NCBI GenBank assembly: GCA_000310025.1
Contig: FN649739.1
Coordinates: forward strand, 2,712,486-2,776,485
Length of the DNA stretch: 64,000 nucleotides
Direction: 5' to 3'
From: Ectocarpus siliculosus
Lineage: Eukaryota; Sar; Phaeophyceae; Ectocarpales; Ectocarpaceae
In this document: positions 33,362 to 45,100 of the stretch, one piece after another
Position numbering within the stretch: the first letter of the stretch is position 1
How the letters are laid out: each line of letters begins with the position of its first letter
Notes under the pieces: generated by a model
Databases searched by the model: none
Seen by the model: the letters and a program-made list of their open reading frames with translations, nothing else
Told to the model about the DNA's origin: nothing
Position numbers and translations under genes: made by a program

Positions 33362-34309
33362 CTGTGAGAGCACTCCACAGGCGGTCTTCCTGAGGAACGT
33401 AAGCGGCGTTCTCCAAGAAGAAGGACTTGGACATCGACTTCCCGTTGACGGTTACATCTCCCGTGATGTCCAGCCCCTTCGTGCCGGCTGATACCTGTTT
33501 GTCGCGTGTCCACCCCCCCACGGGAATCAGGTCGTGTTGGAGGGTGCGGGCGAAACACGAAAGGGAGGGAGGACAATGGGGGGGAACCGAGACAAGTCGA
33601 CGGGTGACGGTGGGAGGGAGGCACTGGCGCGTTGACTTTCGTTTTCGCCTTAAACAACCGCCGTCGCATTCAGAAGGGCGGAAAGAGCATTTCACGATTA
33701 CCAAAAAGAGCAGCATTTGATAGGAATCAGATTTGAGCAAGGGCAGCATGATCTTCCGCACATGCTGTCACGATCCTGGTCTACGTTGTCTTAGCACTAC
33801 GGCCCTCTCGCCCTCGCACCCTGCCGCGCCATGACACATGTACCTTTCCGACGAGCACGTCGAGCAGGGATGTCTTGCCCGCTCCGCTAGAGCCGATGAT
33901 GGCCAAGATCTGCCCAGACTCCACCGCTCCGCTGACGCCCTTCAGGATCTGCTTCACCCCGGCCTCGCCCCCCATCAGAGACGCCTTCGTTTTGGACACC
34001 TCTACGCTATAGCGCACGTCGCGAAAACGGAAGTCCACCTGAAGGGTTTTTGTCGTTGGTTTCGGCGGCAGGGTGTGGGTCAAACGCGAGCAACCGCGAA
34101 AGAATTGCGTTTGGTGGTACATAACTGGTGCCCTCTGGTACAATTCCCAAGTACCGTGGGTGACGCAAGATACCAAATCACGAACGGTTCAGATGGTGCG
34201 GTACGTTTCCCACCTTCTCCTGGCCGGGGGAGTCCCAGAGTTTGCCCACGGGCTCCGCTGGCCCACTGTGGCTGCCGAGCTCCAAATCTTGACCAGCCGA
34301 AGGGGCCAT

Positions 34310-36424
34310 GCTCTGATGAAGAAATCGATGAGACAAACGTGGGTCAACATAGAGATCAGGGCATCCGTACGGCACCAGCAACACTCTAGAGCCACATGGA
34401 TCCTTCGAGACCACGTGCACTAACCGAGTGAAGACTTGGAAAAGGATCAGAGAGTGCTTGTCGGATGCCGCTCGCGAAAAAACTATGACAGAAATTTCCA
34501 GACAGTAATGGCTCGCCCTGGCTACAAGGGTGCGACCAGCTGCCACAAAAGGTACCACGGTCGTTACAGTAAGTTCTAGCCGAATGAGTCGAAGGGTTCG
34601 TGAAGCGTGGCCTTACCCTTACGTCGCCACAGCTGTATTATGGCGTCAGTTTCCTATGCTGTTTGGTAGGCGAGGAAGTGCCGAGCTGGTAAAGTGAGGC
34701 TAGCGAGGGTAAGGTAAGGGTGAGCTTGAGGCGGAGCCATCGTGGTCTCCGTGTGAAGCTCAGGGCCCTGGCAGTCTTGTACAGAGACGGGAACCTACTA
34801 CCTCGGCCCACAGGCGTTCTACCGAGGACCCCGTGCGGCTGCACTATTGGTTTGCATGTGTGTTCGAAGCGTACAGGGTAATAATGTATCTGCCATCCAC
34901 ATGAACAAGATGAATAAAAACAAAACACTCCTCGCAGTGGTGTCTCACGAGCAGCTACTCCCGATCTAGAGTATGTACATACATTATATTGTCGTACGAA
35001 AATGGCGTTCATACATCTTCGCTGATGGCGTCTCGACAAACTGTCTACAGTCCTACACGGTGTGGCAGAGGCCTTCAGTCGCACCGCCGATGCAAGGATT
35101 CACGACGCACATGTCACGCAAGCCGCCTACACACAGCAGGGGGAACTGCTAGATCGGAGGTTCCGTTTTGAAAAAGCTCACCATGGCAGGTGTATCAGAG
35201 AAGTCCCTCAGCGGTGGCATATCCAAGCCCTCAATGCGTCGTCGTCAGTGGTTCAATAGTAGAGCGAGGGAGGACGAAGCGGGAGGCTTTCAGCAAAGTG
35301 CTGGTGGGCGCACGTGGAGGACAGGAAGAGCAGTAATGAACACTCTAGGGGTAGTACTGCTGTAGTCGGTGGGTAAACGTTTTGCCGCCTGCCATGCAAA
35401 TCATCCCGTTGTTTTTGGTTCTTTCTTCCGTCTCGCCCAGATTTTCTCCACCGAAAGAGTTTCCCCGCCAGCTACCACCCGTTTTCTTCCCGCTTCCCCA
35501 TTGCGATTGGGAGAGCTGAGCGTGGGAAGCAGTGACCTCCATCCTTGCAGTTTTCGAGGTTTCTTGGGGCACGACGGCAGCGTACACACCCAATCTACAG
35601 AAGCACACCGCCCAGCAACAGTGTTACTGGATACTGGACACGGACGGACACTGACTGGACACTGGAGACGCGATTAGCCAAAGGTTCCGTTTAGAACTCG
35701 TTTGTAGTTTGTACACATGTAGGTACTGTAGAACTGGTTCTGTTCGCCTACCATGTTGCTGCTGCTGTACTGCTGTAGTGCCTGATATCCCGACAAAATC
35801 ATAAGGGCGTGCAAGCGTGCAAGGGTGCCGTACGTGATGCCGCTCACTACTCCACTCCGCCGTCGGGACTAGTACATCTCACTCTTCTTGCAAACGCTAA
35901 GAGTCTACATGTAGTTCCTGGCGGTCTTGTAGGTATCCTCGTTCGAATCCGCCAGGAGGAGTAGCGCTGTCGTGCTGTGGTGACGCCAAAAGTAGTCAAG
36001 TACGAAGTAGGACATGATGAATCACGTGCGAACACGAGCGCCATTTAGGTTAACATGCGCGCAGATGCGCATGATAAACGCAAGTTGGACTTCTGCTAGA
36101 GGCTATAATTGTCCCAGCCATACACACTCATACTTGTAAACAACTTTTAGCAGATAGTCTACAGATATCCTTACCGTCAGCAAACGCTTCCTCACGTGGT
36201 GGGCACCGGAAGAAAGAGTGCACGAACGGAGAAGAAGCGTGTTGGGTAGTTATTATTAGTAGTTCGACTGTATGTAGTCTAGGCGAGCACCGAAAGGGAA
36301 AGGTGAGGCAATAAAACAAGGAAAAATAATGGAAAAAGATCCTGCTGTGTTACCTTCCTCTTGTTGTGTGACCCCGGCTAATACGTCAGGTATGTTCGTC
36401 GAAAGGCCTGTAAAACGGCGCCAG
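34310..36424. other. No gene recognised (upstream of ABCG copy 2)
   Basis: Should hold the promoter of the second ABCG copy. Two copies of TACTGCTGTA lie at 35355-35364 and 35768-35777. No coding unit can be supported. Confidence 0.4.
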
Positions 36425-36845
36425 AATAGATGGGACGAACACACACACGGAGTGGAAGAGAGCAAGATCTTCGGGCCAGATGGCCTTCCCCACAACAATC
36501 GACGCAGGGCTAGAGAAGAACTGCCGAAAAATAGCTGTAAAAATGGCGATGAGAGTGGTGGTGGTGAAAGCAAGGAGGATGATGGTGAAAGCACTCGAGT
36601 GCAATGTAGCATCCTTGATAGACACGTGCAGTTTTCTTCTGTTGCTACCGTTTCTGCCTTTAACCGGGAGAATAGCCTAGCCCCCCCCATGCCGCCCCCT
36701 CGCGGGGTCCCAGTTCATGGCATTTAGAATAAGTGTTTCGTGTTTTCAACCGCGCTGAGACTGACGTCTTTTCATTGGTCAGCGGGTTAGCGCGGTCGAT
36801 GCCAATAGGAAAGGCACACACACAGGGGCTCTACAAGATGGAATT
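36425..36845 (+). CDS. Unknown small acidic reading frame, duplicate A
   Basis: The frame (open 36329-36727) contains HGVEESKIFGPDGLPHNNRR followed by REELP and an Asp/Glu/Ser-rich tail (NGDESGGGESKEDD). A second copy 955 bp downstream keeps the same pattern, with many of the differences at third codon positions, which suggests selection on a protein at some time. No start codon or splicing is assured and no family is recognised. The duplication extends past the stop codon: CTTTTCATTGGTCAGC and GGTTAGCGCGGTC recur at the same offset. Confidence 0.3.
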
Positions 36846-37062
36846 GATTATCCCTGCCGGATCACACGCATGAGATAAAGAAGAGGAGGTATGTACGAAG
36901 TCCATTCTATGTAGTAGATGCCACAATCCTCAACCCATCTGCAAGTAGAAGCATAGACAAGTCGAGTCAAACGCCAGGGTCAGCCCTCGAAGATCGAGCT
37001 CCCAGTAGGTAAGGCAAGCCACACGCTGGAACTTTCAACTGGTCTAGCTGCTTTTTCAATGA

Positions 37063-37275
37063 ATGGTGGTGTTGGCCAACACAACATTTTGCAGGGGGGA
37101 TTTCGACGATGAAACAGCCTTGCTTCGCCTCAAGGCTCACCATACTGACACAATTTGGAGACGGTTTACCTTCGAGTTGGCTCGTTTCTGTCGGTACGAA
37201 CTCGTGATGGTTTTAAACGTCATGGACTACAGATCGACCAATTTCACCACGGCCAATAGGTTGGGATTTCAGTAG
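37063..37275 (+). other. Spacer between the two duplicates
   Basis: An open frame of 70 codons (WRRFTFELARFCRYELVMVL in its middle) lies here. It could be an exon but shows no recognised family. Confidence 0.15.
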
Positions 37276-37379
37276 TAGTTGTGGTGAAAGCGATAACGAT
37301 GGTATGATGGTAATTATTTTGGGAGTGACGACGATGAATGAAGGGGAACAGAACGAAAAAGAGGCGATGACGAAGGAGA

Positions 37380-37790
37380 AGAACACGGCGTGGACGAGAG
37401 CAAAGGGTTTGAACCAGATGCCCTTCCTCACAACAAACGCCGCAGTACTGGAGAGGACCTGCCTAATAGTAGTGGGAATATTGGCGACGAGAGTGACGGT
37501 AGTAAATGCAAGGAAGACGATGAAAGAAAACAACCCAATACGAACGCGCATGCATCCAAAGTAGTAGCAGCCATGGCAAACACGTGCCGTGTTCTCCTGT
37601 TGTTGCTACATCCAGAGATGTAGTGTAGACTTCCCCATCATGACGTTCGGTCACAGGGTCCCAGATCGTGGCCTTTCTATTTGGTTTTTCTACTGCCCTG
37701 GGACTGCCGTCTTTTCATTGGTCAGCCGGTTAGCGCGGTCAATGCTAACACAAAATACACACACACACGCAGACTAGACTGTGGATTATG
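37380..37790 (+). CDS. Unknown small acidic reading frame, duplicate B
   Basis: Carries HGVDESKGFEPDALPHNKRR, then GEDLP and GDESDGSKCKEDDE, aligned with duplicate A. No ATG starts the shared block. The 3' half again includes CTTTTCATTGGTCAGC and a CA-rich run. Function unknown. Confidence 0.3.
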
Positions 37791-38119
37791 TACAAGGAAT
37801 GGACCCAAAAAATCGGGATTAGGGAACGCAAGTAAGCCATGCACCCACAACCTTGATACACCAAAAATAACTCCTGGAGGAAAAAAAGCGCAAAAATGAT
37901 CCGAGGCTCGGACTCTTTTTCTGCTCTATTCCAGAAACGTCCTCTTCCTTCGATGATTGGTATAGCATTTGGAAGTAGATGTGATCGTGGTTGGCCATGG
38001 TTATTTGGCGCCGTCGGATACTGGACGTGACGTCATGCTAGATTAGGGCTTTATGCCGAGGCATGTGCCCACTCCTAAACAGCAAATTTCTGCTTTGGCA
38101 CGGGCATGGAATCGGCCAA

Positions 38120-38375
38120 AATCCCTAACGCTAACCCTAACCCCAACCCCAAACCCACGCTAGGTTGGCGCCGGGGTGGATAAGTTCTACTAGGTTGGTG
38201 GGCGGGCATTGGCGCTAGGTTCGTGTTGATGGGATAATTCTAGGCTGGTAGGCTTAGGTGCTAGGTTGTCGTCGATGTGTATAGCTAGGTTGTTACTGCT
38301 TGGATAGGTGCTAGGTTGGTTCCTGACGTGGGTAGGTGCTAGGTTGGTGGTGCTTGGAGTAGGCCTAGGTCGCTC
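38120..38375 (+). repeat. CTAACGC/CCCTAA block followed by degenerate GCTAGGTTGGT repeats
   Basis: CCCTAACGCTAACCCTAACC is followed by GGTTGGCGCCGGGGTGG, as near 14650-14715. It then passes into eight or so irregular copies of GCTAGGTTGGT spaced about 25-35 bp. Related to the dispersed repeat in ABCG intron 15. Confidence 0.65.
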
Positions 38376-39096
38376 TTGGGTGGTAAGCGGTGCTCACGCA
38401 GGTCTGTATAGGCGGGACTGCCAAGTTGTGGGTGCATGTCTTAGGTGCGTCCCCATCTGCATAGGGGCATCGAATATTTTTGCACCGAGGTGCCACGCGA
38501 AAACATTGCGAACGTTGAGCACATGGTTGATGGATCCGTCCCCCCCAGCCGTCGAATTTGCAAAGTAGTTTTTCCATATTTTTCAATCTACCATCAACGG
38601 TAGGCCAACGTCCACTATCGATCGTCAGCACGAACAAAGTGTTACTTGCTGCAGGTGTACTGATGTTCAACAGAAAATCCCTGCCGACCGCGCAGCCATT
38701 GCTAACTACTGCTGCAGAAAGGGTCGCGTTCATTGCCGGTTTTACCACAAAAATGGTGGAACAGCCTCTCGGCGAATGGCAAGCTCAAAAACCCGAGACC
38801 CCGCGGCCAAAAAAACAACGCTTGAGTTCACTCAACTTTGACGGATACATGCGCAATTGGGGACCAAGGCAACTAACTGCATCTCCCGAACGCGAAAGGT
38901 GTCACGCCGTCGGCGGTGTAGTCGCCGTCGGCGAGAACCCCCATGCCACGGACGAAAACTAATTCGCCAAAACACTCATTTATGCTCGCGTCGCCGTGTC
39001 AACGGTGTATCACGGCACCAAAGAGGGTTACGGGAGGCAGAGTCGGCGCCCCTACTCCGGCTTTCTGCCAAACCGAAGGGCGTGTGTGTGTCCTTG
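38376..39096. other. No gene recognised; probable 3' region of Cpn20
   Basis: Lies downstream of the Cpn20 stop codon on the minus strand. Open plus-strand frames here are antisense to that region and have no recognisable domain. Confidence 0.4.
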
Positions 39097-41893
39097 TCAC
39101 CACTTGGCGAGGATGTCGACGTTGCGGATGCAGACCAGCTCGAACTCGTCCGTCTCTAGGCCTTCGATCTGGATCACTTCTGCCGCGAAGTCCTGTCAGT
39201 CATCGCCGCGAACAAGCACGGCCGAACACAGCAAACCAAACAGACGTTGACTAAGGCGCTGAGTGGTGCACGATGGTCTGACAAGCCTCAAGTGTAGCCT
39301 CATTCCACCTCCAATGGAGTTGAGCGATCTTCACGTGAACTTCGCGTGTCAGAGAGGTTTTATTGCATATTGTAGTGTTGGTGCGTATAGGGCTGCGGTA
39401 CTAATAGACCTGCTATGCATACAACACGTGCCTGAAGCCAACTATCAGGAAATCGACGAGCACGGTCACGTGCGTTGGCAACACGCTGCCCTGTAGCAGC
39501 AATACGTGGAACCAAACAAGGGAAAACGGCGTCAGAGATGACAAAATTCCTATGTTCCTCAACAGCAGCGGAACCTTGCCTCTAGCCAATTCAAGCAGCA
39601 GTCAGCACAGACACAATCGGCACAAACAGCCGTGCAGCAATAGCAAGGCAGCAATAGCCAAATATAACACACCAAGCCCGTGTGCTTGAGAAAGGTCAAG
39701 GCAGGGCGTGAGGCCGGACGCTCCTTGCCCAAGGCAAAACAAGGCAAAATGTTGGCTACGTTGTCGATGTTCCTACCCCCCCCAAAAAAAAACAAAATGA
39801 GCGCCCAAAAGCTTTGGAATGGCCTGCACCGCCATGCCCGGACTCGTTGGACCCTTGAGCGATCGGACCCAACTCCCATCACACGACCGGCATGAGAGGC
39901 GGAAATCGAGTCATTCCTTGCGCTTCTTCCTCTAGGACAGGATGCGCCACGGAAGAGAAAAGGCCCGTTCCTCGCCTCCGGACTATCTATCTCTGCCTCC
40001 CTACCGTGTCTCTTTGGTTTCGGCCTAACGGGGGGGAGGTAAGGAGATGCAATATGGTCCCCCCGTCCCCCGTCCCCGTAGCAGCAGCAGCAGCGGAAAA
40101 GTCAACCACCACCCACCTTGTATTTGACGCAGTCCCCGACCTCGCAGTACATGGGCATCATGAGCCCGCTGGGAACCATCCTCCCCGGGCCAACCTTCAC
40201 CACCTGCCCGACGGTAGGGCGGGTGGATCGCGTGGCTGACTCGGCGATGAGAACACCCGCGGCGGAAGAGGAAGTCCCCTTCGGTACGGCTTTCACCTGC
40301 AGAAGCACCCTGTCGCCGAGCATGCGAGCTGTGTCCAAGGTGATCTGACGACAAATGAATGCGAGGGGGGGGGGGGAGGGGGAGTGCACGGTGGTGGTGG
40401 GCACGGGATAACTTGGATAAACGTTCTAGGAAAGTTCGGGTGGATGGGCGCTCCGTGCGAAGGTGGGGTGAATGCAACTACAAGAGAGCGGCATACCGTA
40501 ATCGTGCGTGTTATCGCACCCCCGTGTTATTTAGCGTATTTCTCCACAACTAGGAGGGTGCGAACACCAACTGATACCTCTCCGGATAGCCCTCGACGAG
40601 ATGTTTCCAAAACCACCCTTTTCGGAGGTGATACCTCCCTGGTTGTGGAGAAGTACGCCATAGAAAAACGCTAACACGGGGGTGCGATAACACGCACAAA
40701 TACGGTAGTCTGGGGGGGGGAGGGGGGGGGGGCTAGGGATGGTGATGATGGTTTCCTCTCGTCCTACCCACAAGCCAAATCACCCTTTTCCTTTATCTGC
40801 GAAGAACGTTGGCCTGCTTCCGGGCTCCATTGTGTGCACATGAGACAACGGCACTGCTGTCCCTTTTGACACACGGTGACTCGATCGAGCTTGTCAACTC
40901 TCGCCCTTGCTCTCTATGCTAACAATGGCCTGCTTGAGCAAACAAAATAAAAGATGCACAGGATGGATACCAAACTGTCTTGTTGACTCTGTTACCCACG
41001 GGGGAGATATCGCTGTGTGCTGCTCGGGAAATCGTGGCAATACAACAGGTAGCCTTCGATGACGCTCATTCATTGTTAACATATTATCGACCAATCGTAA
41101 CGGTGTGCTGCTACACGTGACACAAAGCACGCATATTTCTCCCACTACGCGCATGGCAGCAGCTGTACGGTTTGGGTGCAAAAGCAGCAGCAACAACAGG
41201 GGAGACCAGACTGCGGAAATTTGCTCGTCCGTAGAGAGCAGCAAGGTTGGTTGGTCTCCATCTATGTCTAGTCTGAGACACATGATCATGATCATGATCA
41301 TGGGATGAGGTGCGCGCTCTGTATGTAGACTACGCCCCACAGTTCACCTCTTCCCCTTCGTACGCCATGAGGAGCTCGGTGTCCCTCATGAGCAGGTGCT
41401 CCGAGCCCTGGTACTGCACCGACGTCCCGTCGAAGTTGCCGTACACCACGCGCTCGCCGACCTCTACCGTGATGGGGATCTTGACCCCGGTGTCCCAGTG
41501 CCTCTTCCCCTCTCCCACCGCCGTCACAGTCCCCCTGGTGATCTTGACGTTCTTCATCTTGGGCAAGAAAACCCCACCCTCCGTGACAGCCTTCTGCTTG
41601 TCCACCTTGACCATGACGGTGTCTTCCACGGGGGTGAGAGGCCCGCGGAGCTCCTTCTCGTCCAGTTCGTACTCCGCCGTTGTCTCCGAGGAGCGCAGCA
41701 AGCCCACCGGTGCTCTTCGTGATCGTCTGCTGCTGCTGTCCGCACCGCCGCCCACGCGTCGTGCAGTTGCTGTTGACCCTGCTGCTGCTGTCGTCAGGGA
41801 CCTTGGTCGGACTTCGCCGGGCGTGACAACGAAGGCCGACGTCGACGAAGCGACCACGGCCAGTGTCGCGAGCGTGTTTAGTACTGGCGCCAT
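39097..41893 (-). CDS. CPN20: Plastid Cpn20 co-chaperonin (two tandem GroES domains)
   Basis: Cpn20 caps the plastid Cpn60 ring and takes part in ATP-driven folding of imported proteins. Exons 41348-41893, 40117-40344 and 39097-39192 join in phase 0 to 289 residues. The N-terminus is a signal peptide (LATLAVVASSTSAFVV) with the heterokont plastid cleavage motif SAFVV, then a Ser/Arg/Ala-rich transit region to about residue 75. GroES domain 1 (about 83-182) shows LTPVEDTVMVKV, the mobile loop EGGVFLPK, and ERVVYGNFDGTSV. Domain 2 (from 183) shows RMLGDRVLLQVKAVPKG, loop SSSAAGVLIAE, KVGPGRMVPSG, GDCVKYKDFAAEV and the C-terminus NVDILAKW. Two GroES domains in one chain are the mark of Cpn20, against about 100 residues for single GroES/Cpn10. 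It is divergent from the peroxidase-like gene at 42173. A MITE sits in intron 1. Confidence 0.9.
40496..40705. mobile_element. 210-bp MITE with long terminal inverted repeats in Cpn20 intron 1
   Basis: The left arm CCGTAATCGTGCGTGTTATC... and the right arm, read in reverse complement as CCGTATTTGTGCGTGTTATC..., match over about 55-60 bp, including CGCACCCCCGTGTTA. A TA dinucleotide flanks both ends (40494-40495 and 40706-40707), consistent with a TA target-site duplication as in Tc1/mariner-type MITEs. It has no coding capacity. Confidence 0.75.
41281..41305. repeat. TCATGA microsatellite in Cpn20 intron 1
   Basis: CATGATCATGATCATGATCATG, a short self-complementary hexamer array close to the donor of Cpn20 exon 1. 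Confidence 0.8.
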
Positions 41894-42172
41894 GATTGCT
41901 GGACTGGCACTGGAGATTGCAGCTAACAGCTAACAGCAGTCGTGTGTGAGCGTGAGGTCAAGGCCGCTGAGAGGGGGCCCTTCAAACTGGTTTCAACAAA
42001 GGGATGACAAATGTAGGATTCATGCTTGTCGCGGGGCCTCTGTTGGCTTTGCTGAGCGCTGCCCCAGGCAGCAGGAGGACAGCTCACACAGCAACAGCAG
42101 AGGGAGAGGAGCTAGCAAAAGAGAAGAGGTGAATTCACCTCCGGTTCATTCACGCGTGGATCAGTGCTACAG
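41894..42172. promoter_or_regulatory. Shared upstream region of two divergent plastid-protein genes
   Basis: Only 279 bp separate the start codons of Cpn20 (minus) and the peroxidase-like gene (plus), so both promoters and 5' leaders must fit here. A direct repeat AGCTAACAGCTAACAGC lies next to the Cpn20 start. No TATA box is evident. A bidirectional promoter is an inference from spacing. Confidence 0.5.
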
Positions 42173-45100
42173 ATGATGGCTCACGGGTCTACGATGGGGG
42201 CATCGGTGGTCGTCCTAGGTCTCGCATGTTTCCGACAAGCGTCCGCGTTTGTCGTATCCGTGCGGTCGCCTGCCGCGACCACCGCACCTGCTCCTGCTGC
42301 AGCAGCAGGACTTCTTCGTATCAACAGCGTTGGAGAGCACCGATTGCATCGAAAAACAAGCGCCGCCTCTGGCGTCTACCGTCTCTCGATGCAAAACGCG
42401 GCGGGGTCACAGGATGCGGGCAGCAGACGTAGCAGCAGCAACAGCAGCAGCAGCAGCAGCGGAGCATCCACCAGATTAGAGTTCGGGTCGGGACTGGGAG
42501 CGGCGGCGGCGGCCATCGTGATCGGCGGTACCAGCGCAAGAGGTGCCCTCGCGGAAGACACCACTGGGGATGCCGCCACAGCAGTGGTCGCAACGGCGGG
42601 AGCTGAAGGAGCTGCCCCTGCGGCTTCGCCGGCCGCGACGGAGACCAAACCGTCGTTGCGCGAGCTGGGGTTCGAGGTGCCCTACACCGGCAAGTCGGTC
42701 CCGCTGAACAAGTTCCTGGGGAGCCGGGCCACCCTGGTGGTCAACGGCAAGCTTGACGATCCGGAAGCGCTACACCAGGTGATTGAACTAGAGCGTAGGC
42801 CACCGCTGTGTACACCCGCGGGGCGGTGTAAGCATCGCACCTTGGGAGGCCGAACAAAAAACGCCGGCTGGGCAATTTGCCCGGTGGAGTTGACATCACG
42901 TAATATACCGCACCCCCGGGCCCGAATTCAAAAACTCGGCTGCACCATGGCGAAGAGGATGCATACATGAAGCGATGCGTTTGCGGAGACCTCCCGATGA
43001 GGAGGCTTCCACGCCGCCGTTTTCAGCGCTGCAAAGACAATACTTCTGCTGTGGACAAATCGAGCTTTGACAATCGGCCCAGGGAGTGTGGTATCTTATG
43101 TCATACCATCACCTTGTACCTTGTACGGTATACACATTTATTTGTGCCGGTCGTGGAGTGGAACATCCACCTTACCTCCCGGTGCTGTTCCTGGATATGT
43201 AGCGCACGGTGATAAGATCTGTGATGGGGGTTGTCACGGGCACATAAATTGTCCTGCTGCGTTGTGTGCCTGTCTTCTCCGCGGGCACAGAATTGGTCCA
43301 GCTTCGTTTTGCAATCAATATCTTGCTTGTGGCTACACCTTCCGTACGAAATAAGACTGCTGTTGTTGGGTGTTTGCCCTCTCCACCCCGCTGCTATGCT
43401 TTTGGCCCCAAACAAGGAATGCGAAAACACCAATCATCCGCCCAATCTATGCAACAGTGTAATAGTTTCACCTCTGCAGAGTAGTATTGATCTTGCCGCT
43501 GCAGTCAGCAGCTCGATGTGTACAGCAGTGTGTTGTGCGATGAGCATTTCCCGTCGGACCGACAACGATATTGGCTCGCGCTCAAGAACGTTGTGAAGGT
43601 TTACAACCCAAGATTGCCGCATGGGGTGTTGGAATGATGGAAGGGAATGTCAATGTCGTCCGATGCCGAATGGCGTCATCTGTACCCATCCATACCAAGC
43701 GTAACGGGGGATATGTTGCGCGGACCATTCTACTCGTTTGTTTTGGATATATCTGCACGTGGTACCAAAAGTGTCGGATAGGTCAACGCGTGCTGGGTGA
43801 AAAATGACCCGGGCTGTTGGCTGCGTTTACGAAACACAACTTCGCAATACCGGTCATGTCGACGCAGCAGTTACGGGTTTAGTGTCGTCCTGGCTATTCT
43901 GCCGGGGAAACCGAATACGTTCCGCAGGATACAGGCGATGAACGCGTTTGATTTCGGTTGCTTGAACTGCCAGAACAAGCGCTGGCGATGCCAGAAGCCT
44001 TGCGCTTGCTCTTAGACGGGATGTATTGTTGGGACCAATGAACCGCGAGCCGCGGTTTGGTTCCTAGGTGTACGGTACGGTGCCACGAAACGCGGGTTCT
44101 GATTGGCTACTTGCCCGACTGCAACGTTTGTTCCCCGGCGGTTGACGTACCTTGCAGATGCCTGGGATAACGAAGCTGGCATCGGAGTACTCCAAGGACG
44201 GGCTGAACGTGCTACTGTTCCCGACTGATCAGGTGACTAGTCTCTGCCCCCGATGGGTTGCAGGCAGGGAGGGGGTCATGCCGAGCAGTGGCATAGGCAT
44301 AGTGGTTGTTGCTCTGCCGCGATCCGGAGACCGCTGTTGAGTGATTTCGTGGCCGACGGTGTCGTATCAAAGACAAGGCTAGGGAAGAAGCACGCAGGGG
44401 ACCGGAGCGTTGGAAATGTTGGGTACGGCAATTCATTGCGATTGTGCAGCAGGGTTTGTGGAATCGGGAATTGCCCGTATCCGTAGCTCTTTAACTGATG
44501 GTTCTGTTTACTGTGACGTATGATAATACAGTATTCCACACACACACTCTTTCGTTCACGTGGACTAGGGGATGGAGGGCAGCCACGGAAAGGAACGGCA
44601 AGGTATTGGTAGCAAACACCATGCAGCAAGAATTGTGGTAGCAGTATTCAAGAAGAACCGAGAGTTGGCAATGTGTTTGGGGTGATGACAGCAAGACACG
44701 GACGTGCCCCCCCCCACCACAAACACGGCGTTGCTTGCTTGTTTGCTTGCTTGACGCTGCTGTTACCACAGGGGACTTTCGAGGCGGACGAGGATCGTGT
44801 GATCCGAATCAAGTTCTACCAGTTCTACGGTTTCGGTCAGTATCCGAAGGCCGTGGTGTTCGACAAGATCGACATCGTGGGCAACACCATCCACCCCTTC
44901 TACAGGTTAGGGGTAGAACCCAACGCGATGATGGCGGTGTCCCAAGCGACGAGTGAGATGAAAAAATCTGTGCGTGAGCACAAGGCTGAGAACGCCGAAG
45001 AGTCAGAGATGGCAGCCAAGTGCCGCTGGACAGGCCTCTCAGCCGTGCCACGCGGTGTCAACGGCACTATGTATGTGTCAACGGCACTATGTGTAACGGG

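Larger units (their letters stand above)
25283..34309 (-). pseudogene. Second ABCG half transporter, inverted copy with a frameshifting 28-bp deletion
   Basis: All 17 exons of the 6-16 kb gene are recognisable with the same phases: 34214-34309, 33844-34038, 33362-33494, 32924-33017, 32529-32625, 32125-32264, 31687-31809, 30866-31092, 29937-29978, 29539-29618, 28990-29054, 28107-28237, 27718-27799, 26906-26967, 26092-26157, 25718-25814, 25283-25417. Lengths match copy 1 except exon 1 (96 against 54 nt) and exon 4 (94 against 122 nt). The 28 missing bases follow the VRENL codons. The shift would give a stop early in exon 6, after the signature but before the H-loop and all membrane helices. Walker [31 protein letters not shown] and SVHQPS are otherwise intact, so the loss is recent, or the deletion is an assembly error. 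Exons 11 and 16 use GC donors. Intact, it would encode about 630 residues. Confidence 0.8.
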
